Source of the DNA: Parachlamydiales bacterium
GTDB lineage: Bacteria > Chlamydiota > Chlamydiia > Chlamydiales > SM23-39
Assembly: GCA_020058465.1 (NCBI GenBank)
Contig: JAGVDZ010000132.1
Coordinates: 1-6,160 of the forward strand
Direction of reading: 5' to 3'
DNA: 6,160 bases
The translations under genes were made by a program, and so were the position numbers. This document shows, in pieces, positions 1 through 5,027 of this stretch. The notes below the pieces were generated by a model. That model ran no database searches. It was not told the origin of the DNA and saw only the letters and a list, made by a program, of their open reading frames with translations. Every line of letters starts with the position of its first letter. Position 1 is the first letter of the stretch.

Positions 1-125
1 CTCGTTATCGAGTGTATTCTCTTTTCTATGCATTAGTCATAGGTTTGATTCTTATCCTAGGCTCTCTTTGGATCATGGATAATCTTGACTACAATTTGAT
101 GACGTGGAAAGAGGTTCATGATTAA
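1..125 (+). CDS. cyoD: Cytochrome bo-type quinol oxidase subunit IV, C-terminal end (partial)
   Basis: The first complete codon is at position 3 and the frame ends at TAA 123-125, leaving 40 residues of a gene that starts before the window. The visible part is one membrane helix (about LVIGLILILGSLWIM) followed by a short tail with DNLDYNLM. That matches the helix-then-WIMxNLxYNxM ending typical of CyoD. CyoD is the small membrane subunit IV of the cytochrome bo3-type ubiquinol oxidase, which reduces oxygen and pumps protons at the inner membrane. It is thought to help assemble the copper site of subunit I. The directly following cyoE, overlapping by 8 bases, supports the call. A subunit IV of a related quinol oxidase (QoxD-like) is the alternative, but the order subunit IV then heme O synthase is the cyo pattern. 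Confidence 0.85.
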   Translation, partial: RYRVYSLFYALVIGLILILGSLWIMDNLDYNLMTWKEVHD

Positions 126-1032
126 AGCCTATATGCTGCTGACTAAGCCAGGCATCGTCTTGGGGAACCTATTGACAGCAGCAGCTGGCTTTGCATTAGG
201 TCTGCGGGGGATAGCTCCTTGGTGGCAGTGGGGAGGGACCCTCTCGGGGATTGCCTTGATCATCGCTTCTGGTTGTGTGTGGAACAACTGGATCGATCGG
301 AGAGCTGATCAAAAGATGGTGAGAACAGCCAGAAGAGGGCTCGCAGCAGGCATTGTTTCTGAGCTCGGCGCTAGACTCTGGGGCACATTGTTAGGTGGCA
401 CGAGTCTTTGGATTCTATATGAAACAACCTCTTTGTTGACGATGATACTAGCTCTCTTGGGCTTTGGTATCTATGTCGGGATCTATAGCTTTCTCAAATA
501 CCACTCGATTCAGGCTACGTTAGTAGGCAGTGTGGCAGGAGCCATGCCTCCTCTTGCTGGGTATGCTTCGGCAAAGGGGGACATTGATCTTGTGGGGGGG
601 GTTGTCTTTTTGATCCTGGTGTTTTGGCAGATGCCCCATTTTTTAGCTATTGCCCTTTACAGATCTCACGAATATGAAAAAGCTGGTATCCCCACTTATC
701 CGTCGGTGAAAGGGGTGGCATCGACCCAAAGACAGATGAAGCTTTATACCCTTTTATTTACCCTCTCTTCTCTGACCCTCGGATATGTCAGCCCTTCGTT
801 AGGATGGGTTTATGTTACGATTATGTCGGCGTCGACTCTATATTGGATGTACATCCTATTTCAAAGGCCAATTGAGCGATATGCTGCGTGGGGGCGATCG
901 ATGTTTCGGTGGTCTCTTGTGGTTATTGTGGGCTGGTGTGCAGTCGTTGTCTATCTCGCTCTAGAGCATCCCACTCAAGGGGGCGTCTCGATAGGCACCA
1001 AAACCCAGATCCTACCGCTATCAAGCTCATGA
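118..1032 (+). CDS. cyoE: Protoheme IX farnesyltransferase (heme O synthase)
   Basis: Integral inner-membrane prenyltransferase of the UbiA superfamily that transfers a farnesyl group to heme b to make heme O, the cofactor of the bo-type oxidase encoded upstream. It has 304 residues, against about 280-300 for the family, with roughly nine hydrophobic segments. The N-terminal motif is N56xxxD60xxxD64 followed by KMxRT (66-70), the Mg-diphosphate-binding signature. The family hallmark GSVAGAMPPLAGY lies at about 137-149, then WQMPHFLAIAL (170-180) and EYEKAGIP (185-192). The usual RPL after the first motif reads RGL here, and the second-motif DY is EY. The ATG at 118 is preceded by GGAAAGAGG (106-114) and lies inside the cyoD 3' end (8-base overlap), so translation is probably coupled. 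After the last helix the protein has a polar tail of about 20 residues. The DNA for this tail also belongs to an antisense open frame. An 8-G run sits in the middle of the gene. Confidence 0.95.
   Translation: MIKAYMLLTKPGIVLGNLLTAAAGFALGLRGIAPWWQWGGTLSGIALIIASGCVWNNWIDRRADQKMVRTARRGLAAGIVSELGARLWGTLLGGTSLWILYETTSLLTMILALLGFGIYVGIYSFLKYHSIQATLVGSVAGAMPPLAGYASAKGDIDLVGGVVFLILVFWQMPHFLAIALYRSHEYEKAGIPTYPSVKGVASTQRQMKLYTLLFTLSSLTLGYVSPSLGWVYVTIMSASTLYWMYILFQRPIERYAAWGRSMFRWSLVVIVGWCAVVVYLALEHPTQGGVSIGTKTQILPLSSS
594..601 (+). repeat. G8 homopolymer inside cyoE
   Basis: Eight consecutive G residues encode part of Val-Gly-Gly-Val at about CyoE residues 159-162, between two membrane helices. Runs of this length can change by slippage in some bacteria, and a one-base change here would truncate heme O synthase. 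The run is seen directly; any variability is inference. Confidence 0.9.
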
Positions 1033-1252
1033 TCATAGGGAAAGATTGTCCCGAAATTAAAGAAAGGGTGATCCCGGTTGCCAAGGTGCTGGTTGCAAGC
1101 AGTGCCAGGAAAAGCAAGGCACACACAATGGCCACTTTACCCGGTGTAGATTGTGTACTGTAGGCGTGGTTAATTGTATTGCATCGTTCTTGAAATGGTA
1201 GAACCAATCTTCTGTGAATGAAACTATGTATTTGTTGTATCATAATAACCAT
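923..1252 (-). CDS. Candidate small bilobed membrane protein (Inc-like), unknown function
   Basis: An open frame of 109 residues on the minus strand fills most of the gap between cyoE and mtaB and runs 110 bases antisense into cyoE. It has a basic or polar N-terminus (about 1-38), two close hydrophobic segments (about 40-67 and 71-87) separated by only a few residues (SGQS), then a charged C-terminal tail (89-109). A closely spaced hairpin of this kind is the only sequence hallmark of chlamydial inclusion membrane (Inc) proteins, although other small membrane proteins share it. For it being real: no plus-strand gene covers 1033-1252, and an AT-rich upstream region holds a minus-strand TATAAT (1264-1269). 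Against it: no clear Shine-Dalgarno sequence precedes the ATG at 1252 or the alternative at 1243, and the second hydrophobic lobe lies mostly in the overlap with cyoE. I know no family match. Confidence 0.45.
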   Translation of the reverse strand: MVIMIQQIHSFIHRRLVLPFQERCNTINHAYSTQSTPGKVAIVCALLFLALLATSTLATGITLSLISGQSFPMIMSLIAVGSGFWCLSRRPLEWDALERDRQRLHTSPQ

Positions 1253-1386
1253 ATTTTATAATGATTATACTAACTATTTACATTATTTTATTTAAAAACT
1301 TGCTTTTTTGACTGATTTTGATATAATCGCTTTGACTATTTTTCTTTTCTGACTGATTGTTAGTTACTTATGATGTTTGGTATAAG
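1253..1386. promoter_or_regulatory. AT-rich spacer, probable divergent promoter region
   Basis: This stretch is strikingly AT-rich compared with its neighbours and carries no convincing gene. On the plus strand there is a perfect TATAAT at 1322-1327. Its best upstream partner is a weak TTGCTT at 1300-1305 (16-base spacer), and this would serve mtaB with a leader of about 50 bases. A second TTGACT at 1308-1313 is too close to that TATAAT to be its -35 box. On the minus strand TATAAT (complement of 1264-1269) could serve the small antisense frame but lacks a good -35. TTTGACT occurs twice (1307-1313, 1331-1337), and GACTGATT twice (1310-1317, 1351-1358). Assignment of start points is inference. 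Confidence 0.5.
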
Positions 1387-2634
1387 ATGAAAAAAAAATT
1401 TACAATCGTCACCCTGGGTTGTCGTACGAATCAGTACGAGTCGCAGGGGTATGCTGAGCAATTAGCCAAATTGGGCTATGAAAGGGCGGTTGGGGATACA
1501 GAGTGGGTAGATCTCTGCATTGTGAACACATGCACAGTGACCAAGAATGCAGATCACACATCCAAACGGGAGATCAGTAAGCTCGCTGCCCGTTATCCAG
1601 ATGCGAGGATTGTCGTAACAGGCTGCATGGTTGAGAAAAGAGAAGAAGAGGTTCGAGCGTTGGCCCCTTCTGTGATCGTTGTGCCGAATCAAAAGAAAGA
1701 ACAGTTAGTCGCCTATGTATTTCCCGATTTAGAGAGTTACCCAGAATTTAAGATCGAGCACTTCGATGCGCACACACGGGCGTTTGTCAAAGTGCAAGAC
1801 GGGTGCAACTCATTTTGTACCTATTGCATTATTCCGTATGTCCGGGGTCGATCTCGATCTCGGCCGATGCAAGAGATCGTTAGAGAAGTAGAGGGGTTAA
1901 TTGCCCAAGGCTACAGAGAGGTTGTGCTGACGGGGATCAACATCGGCGATTTCGATGGAGGGGGTACGTTAGCCGATCTAGTCAAAGAGGTCGACCAGAT
2001 CGAAGGTCTTTATGCGCTCAGGATCTCTTCGATTGACCCAGATGAGGTGGATGATCGACTCTTGCGCATCGTTTTAGAGGGAAAAACGACGTGTCCGAGT
2101 ATGCATGTGGTGTTGCAGTCGGGCTCGAATGTGGTCTTAAAAAGGATGAATCGTAAGTATACCAAACAGATGTTTTTACAGACTGCAAGACGCCTTTATC
2201 AAGCGAGCCCCGATTTTACTTTGACAACAGATGTGATTGTTGGGTTTCCGGGGGAGAGTGAAAGGGACTTTGAAGAGACAAAAGAGGTGATTGAGGAGGT
2301 GGGGTTTGCCAAAGTCCATATGTTTCCCTATAGCCCAAGAGAGAGGACAAAAGCTTTTTTATACCCCAATCGGATTGCAGAAGAGGTGATGAAACAGCGA
2401 AAAAGGGTTCTTCTACATCATGCTGAGACAAGAGCACATCGACTCAGAAATCACTTTATAGGGCGTACATTTTCTGTTCTTTTTGAAGGGGTGAAGGGAG
2501 ATTGGATCGAGGGGCATACTCCCAATTTTCTCAAAGTGGCGGTTCCGAAAAAAGAGGCCCGGAGAAACGAGATCAAAGAGGTAGTTCTTGTCGAAAATCG
2601 GGAAGACTCTTTTGTAGGGAGAGTTCTCACGTGA
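1387..2634 (+). CDS. mtaB: tRNA (N6-L-threonylcarbamoyladenosine(37)-C2)-methylthiotransferase
   Basis: Cytoplasmic radical-SAM enzyme that adds a methylthio group to t6A at position 37 of tRNAs reading ANN codons, giving ms2t6A. The N-terminal UPF0004 domain holds three cysteines for the second [4Fe-4S] cluster (C12 in LGCRTNQYESQ, C49 in NTCTVT, C80 in VTGCM). The radical-SAM core carries CxxxCxxC at C140, C144 and C147 (CNSFCTYCIIPYVRGR). Further family motifs are LTGINIGD and TTDVIVGFPGES. A TRAM-like RNA-binding tail occupies about the last 60 residues. The GCRTNQYES and NIGD wording favours MtaB over MiaB or RimO. I chose ATG 1387 (415 aa) because family proteins begin just before the strand leading to LGCR. 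A TTG at 1357 would add ten residues without support. No clear Shine-Dalgarno precedes the ATG. Nine A residues follow it directly (1390-1398), encoding K2-K4. The stop overlaps the next start by four bases. Confidence 0.95.
   Translation: MKKKFTIVTLGCRTNQYESQGYAEQLAKLGYERAVGDTEWVDLCIVNTCTVTKNADHTSKREISKLAARYPDARIVVTGCMVEKREEEVRALAPSVIVVPNQKKEQLVAYVFPDLESYPEFKIEHFDAHTRAFVKVQDGCNSFCTYCIIPYVRGRSRSRPMQEIVREVEGLIAQGYREVVLTGINIGDFDGGGTLADLVKEVDQIEGLYALRISSIDPDEVDDRLLRIVLEGKTTCPSMHVVLQSGSNVVLKRMNRKYTKQMFLQTARRLYQASPDFTLTTDVIVGFPGESERDFEETKEVIEEVGFAKVHMFPYSPRERTKAFLYPNRIAEEVMKQRKRVLLHHAETRAHRLRNHFIGRTFSVLFEGVKGDWIEGHTPNFLKVAVPKKEARRNEIKEVVLVENREDSFVGRVLT
1390..1398 (+). repeat. A9 homopolymer after the mtaB start codon
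   Basis: Nine A residues form codons 2-4 (three lysines) of mtaB. An A-rich start region can help translation initiation when no Shine-Dalgarno sequence is present. A run of nine is also long enough for polymerase slippage in AT-rich endosymbiont-type genomes. Both roles are inference; the run itself is plain. Confidence 0.85.
2616..2634 (+). promoter_or_regulatory. Ribosome binding site and GTGA start-stop overlap
   Basis: AGGGAGAG (2616-2623) lies seven bases before GTG 2631-2633, and the mtaB stop TGA is 2632-2634, so start and stop share the four bases GTGA. This arrangement fixes GTG 2631 as the start of the downstream gene. It rejects the much longer frame that could be opened from an ATG at 2502 inside mtaB, whose extra residues are an out-of-frame reading of the mtaB TRAM region. 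It indicates translational coupling. Confidence 0.8.
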
Positions 2635-3632
2635 CACAGTTTATCAGGATCGATCGTTTGTTCTCTCCTTTTTCGCATTTGCCAGGGACTTTGTTTCCGA
2701 TTCCGATGACCCCTTTTTCTGTTGAAGCCTACCCGACCTTATTTCGAATTGTAGGCTTTAAAGAGATTCGACTGCACGTACAAGGGCCTATTCAGAATTT
2801 CACCTGCCAGCTTTGTCTCGACCGGGGCAAGGTAGCTTTATTTGGGATGAGTCAAGAGGGGTTTTTCCGCTTCGAGCTCTATCGACATCAGCAAGAGCTT
2901 GTCTTGTCTGTGGTAAGGGCTCCTGAAGAGGGGATTCGATGTTCAGGTCTTGAGACATCCCTTCTAAAGAGACATGATAGGATAAGGCTTGCTCTCGGCC
3001 CCCTGCCTTCGTTGTCACATTCCCACCGACAGCTAGAAAAACTTTGTTGCGGGATCCATAAAGAAGCCAATATTGATCGGATGTGGCGATCATTTAAATT
3101 AGAAGAGCACCTCCCTTTTTTATATCTTCTAGGGCAACAAATCCAGGTGGGGTCGAGCAAGCTACCTTTGTCTTGGGTAGGGTCATTGGAACAAGAGATC
3201 CGAGCCCATTTTCAACAAGGGTGGGTGCCTCGTTTAGAGGATTCAGATCATCAAGGGCTGAAGACTACATTTGCCAGTATGGTCAAAGAGCCTTTGGAGT
3301 TGTACTACCTGGTTTACAGATGGGTGAAGGACTCTCTTTGTCGGCAAGATAACGATCATCTTACGATCCTACCTAATCCCTGTTCGATCGTGGGGCGTTG
3401 GACTGGGTATAGCGTGGAAGGGGGAGGCACACTGGATTTGCAGTGGAGCCGCTTTCGTCCTAGGAAGATGAGGTTATACTTTGAGACATCCCGAGAACTG
3501 ACCCTGGCTTCACCTGGCATCACGAGGGTACAAATTCGGACCTTGCTTCATCAAAAAGGGCGATGGCACAATCTCGACACCCCTATTTTGTTCTCACCTC
3601 ACACCCATTATTACCTAGAGCGGTTTAGTTGA
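2631..3632 (+). CDS. Conserved-looking hypothetical protein, 333 aa, coupled to mtaB
   Basis: I do not recognise this protein. From GTG 2631 it has 333 residues, no signal peptide and no membrane segment, so it is probably cytoplasmic. The N-terminal part (about 1-125) alternates short strand-like stretches (FRIVGFKEIRLHV, FFRFELYRHQQELVLSVV) and looks beta-rich. The middle (about 130-240) looks helical and contains CC (139-140), a run of acidic and basic residues, and a leucine/tyrosine-rich segment (LELYYLVYRWVK, 222-233). The C-terminus (about 252-333) again looks beta-rich, with GRWTGYSVEGGG (255-266), RFRPRKMRLYF and SPGITRVQIRT. The last residues are aromatic (THYYLERF). It is the second gene of a pair with mtaB, separated by a negative spacing of four bases, so it is likely co-expressed. 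A link to tRNA modification or RNA handling is only a guess from position. Its 3' end overlaps the convergent transporter gene by 18 bases. Confidence 0.85.
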   Translation: MTQFIRIDRLFSPFSHLPGTLFPIPMTPFSVEAYPTLFRIVGFKEIRLHVQGPIQNFTCQLCLDRGKVALFGMSQEGFFRFELYRHQQELVLSVVRAPEEGIRCSGLETSLLKRHDRIRLALGPLPSLSHSHRQLEKLCCGIHKEANIDRMWRSFKLEEHLPFLYLLGQQIQVGSSKLPLSWVGSLEQEIRAHFQQGWVPRLEDSDHQGLKTTFASMVKEPLELYYLVYRWVKDSLCRQDNDHLTILPNPCSIVGRWTGYSVEGGGTLDLQWSRFRPRKMRLYFETSRELTLASPGITRVQIRTLLHQKGRWHNLDTPILFSPHTHYYLERFS

Positions 3633-4901
3633 GGAGGTGGAAGGAAGGTGTTTTGTGAGGTAGATCCAAACTCTTTCAAAAAGAAGGCAGAGGGCGCCGT
3701 TAGCAACGACGTTGGCGCATGTGATGATAGGATCTAAGATCACATTGAATGCCAAGATAATTGCGATCATGTCGGGGGTAAAATGCAAGTAGGCCTCGTA
3801 GACAGGAAGCATAATGAAGATGGCCCCACCCAATACAGCAGCTGTTGCGTAACGGGTCAAGACAAACACCAGGCTAAAGGGGATCCACATAGAAAGAGAG
3901 GGGCTTGTCCCATAAAATTGGGTATAAATCAAGAAGCACAAAAAGGCATTCACGATACAGTCGCCGATTTGTTGGATATTGGTGGTAGCTGGGATCACAG
4001 CATGGGCAAGATGGGGGTGTTGTAGGCTCCGAGTGCACCCTTGGATGGTCCAGGGCATTGTTGAAAGGCTGCAGCCTGAGCTAAAGGCCATGCCAGCGGC
4101 AGGCAGAAGGTGGCGAGCCGATCGGAGCGAGCGCACAAAGTGGAACCCGGCCCCTACGAAAAAAAGAGCCGCGATGTACAGGACTAAAGATAAGCAGAGC
4201 CAGAGGAGAAAGTCGGCATAGCTTTGATAGATTTGTCCGATCAGATGAGTTTGATGCATCTTAGCTACAAATCCGAGGATAAAAAGGGGGATCAGGCGGG
4301 AAAACACATTTGTCAACACCTTCTCGATCCATTCCTTGCCAGTAATGATGACTTTTTGAAGATGAGGGAGATTGAACGAAGCGATCAACCCGAAAAGGAC
4401 TCCTACGAAGGTGGCCCGACTCGCTGTCCACCAAGGGGGGACAAGGAGAGGAAGGCGCCAGAGAGGCTCGAAGGAGTGGGTCAAGGATTCGACTTCGATG
4501 GTCGGTAGGAACTGGGCAACTACATGACCACATCCAAATGCATACCACACACTACAAGAGTTTGAAAGAGCCTCGAACAAGAACAAAACGAGGATGAACA
4601 AGGCAGCCTTGTTGTGAAAAGAGAGGATAGAACAGGCGATAAATAGTCCCACCGTCAGAGGCAGGATGCAAAGTAAAAGATCTTTGATCAGCAGGCTGAT
4701 TGTGTAGAGCCCTTGGTGAACAGATAGGGGACAGACAGGGGCCAAGGCCCAGTAGATCAAGAGTAGGGTGGCAATTTGGACTATACGATTTTGGAAGAAC
4801 AGGTGCATGGAAACCCTCATATTCATTGCCCAAGAGGTGGGCCTACGACGCCCTTGATCACTCAACCAAAAGCGGGCTGTCAGTTCTTGTATATCAAACA
4901 T
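3615..4901 (-). CDS. Divergent SDF/DAACS-family amino acid or dicarboxylate:cation symporter
   Basis: Polytopic inner-membrane protein of 428 residues (family usually 400-440), with about eight hydrophobic segments and the two re-entrant hairpin regions of the GltP/GltT fold. Hairpin 1 is represented by the serine-rich AFSSGCSLSTMP (272-283). The counterpart of the NMDGT motif is QQIGD (310-314) in TTNIQQIGDC. Helix 8 reads NVILDPIITCANVVANG (386-402). Against archaeal GltPh numbering the alignment keeps D394 (here D390), T398 (T394) and N401 (N397). It replaces R397 by Ile393, D405 by Asn401 and D312 by Ile312. R397 binds the acidic side chain of aspartate in GltPh, so a substrate other than glutamate or aspartate is likely, and sodium coupling may differ. 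ATG 4901 is preceded by AAGAAGAGG at a short two-base spacing. ATG at codon 32 has AGGG six bases ahead and would give 397 aa, still family-sized, so the start is uncertain. It converges with the hypothetical gene and diverges from the gene at 5028. Confidence 0.88.
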   Translation of the reverse strand: MFDIQELTARFWLSDQGRRRPTSWAMNMRVSMHLFFQNRIVQIATLLLIYWALAPVCPLSVHQGLYTISLLIKDLLLCILPLTVGLFIACSILSFHNKAALFILVLFLFEALSNSCSVWYAFGCGHVVAQFLPTIEVESLTHSFEPLWRLPLLVPPWWTASRATFVGVLFGLIASFNLPHLQKVIITGKEWIEKVLTNVFSRLIPLFILGFVAKMHQTHLIGQIYQSYADFLLWLCLSLVLYIAALFFVGAGFHFVRSLRSARHLLPAAGMAFSSGCSLSTMPWTIQGCTRSLQHPHLAHAVIPATTNIQQIGDCIVNAFLCFLIYTQFYGTSPSLSMWIPFSLVFVLTRYATAAVLGGAIFIMLPVYEAYLHFTPDMIAIILAFNVILDPIITCANVVANGALCLLFERVWIYLTKHLPSTSSTKPL

Positions 4902-4949
4902 GGCCTCTTCTTGGCAAAATATGGGACGATCAATCTTAGAAATAATTTA

Positions 4950-5015
4950 ATTGTTACGACATAGTTGATATTAAATTAGTTTGACGTGTAAAATTCCGTG
5001 AAATTTTATTGTTAC
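4950..5015 (+). repeat. Direct octamer repeat ATTGTTAC (two copies)
   Basis: ATTGTTAC occurs at 4950-4957 and 5008-5015, each preceded by a similar T-rich context (TTTA and TTTT). The copies lie 58 bases apart inside the divergent intergenic region, the second just ahead of the AGGG of the downstream gene. It could be a paired regulator site, but an AT-rich octamer repeat may also be chance. Confidence 0.4.
4990..5007. repeat. Small inverted repeat between the candidate -35 and -10
   Basis: The arms AAAATT (4990-4995) and AATTTT (5002-5007) flank the six-base centre CCGTGA. The element lies between TTGACG (4981-4986) and TTTTAT (5004-5009) and overlaps the latter, where an operator could act. 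With only six AT pairs it is too weak to act as a terminator. Confidence 0.35.
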
Positions 5016-5019
5016 AGGG
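5016..5019 (+). promoter_or_regulatory. Ribosome binding site for the gene at 5028
   Basis: AGGG is followed by eight bases (TCTTTTTT) and then ATG 5028-5030. This spacing is normal, and it supports 5028 as the start of the open frame that runs to the window end. Confidence 0.65.
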
Positions 5020-5027
5020 TCTTTTTT

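Larger units (their letters stand above)
4902..5027. promoter_or_regulatory. AT-rich divergent intergenic region
   Basis: This 126-base stretch separates the minus-strand transporter from the plus-strand unknown gene and should hold promoters for both. On the plus strand, TTGACG (4981-4986) and TTTTAT (5004-5009) are separated by 17 bases and could form a sigma-70-type promoter with a start near 5016. No equally good pair was found for the transporter on the minus strand. The region also holds a repeated octamer and a small inverted repeat, listed separately. Confidence 0.5.

Noticed and set aside
1033..1060. Possible terminator hairpin after cyoE (GGGA...TCCC)
   Set aside because: Only three to four pairs with a loop that does not improve them and no T run after it; the stretch also lies inside the minus-strand candidate gene.
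888..1163. Plus-strand 91-codon frame across the cyoE 3' end
   Set aside because: The first half is an out-of-frame reading of cyoE, rich in Ser, Arg and Cys. It has no ribosome binding site and no hydrophobic or domain pattern; the minus-strand frame over the same DNA is more protein-like.
1308..1327. TTGACT plus TATAAT as a single promoter
   Set aside because: The two elements are only eight bases apart, far too close for a sigma-70-type promoter. The TATAAT may still act with the weaker TTGCTT further upstream.
1357..1386. TTG start for mtaB ten codons upstream of the ATG
   Set aside because: The added residues match nothing in the family, and the region looks like promoter or leader DNA. 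ATG 1387 gives the expected N-terminus shortly before LGCR.
2502..2630. N-terminal extension of the 333-aa gene from an ATG inside mtaB (376-aa version)
   Set aside because: The extra 43 residues are an out-of-frame reading of the mtaB TRAM region, rich in Arg, Ser and Gly. GTG 2631 has a good Shine-Dalgarno at seven bases and a classical GTGA overlap.
4224..4508. Plus-strand frames antisense to the transporter (also 3783-4025, 3979-4221, 4700-4939)
   Set aside because: They are highly charged, low-quality translations opposite a well-supported membrane protein, with no ribosome binding sites, so they are shadows.
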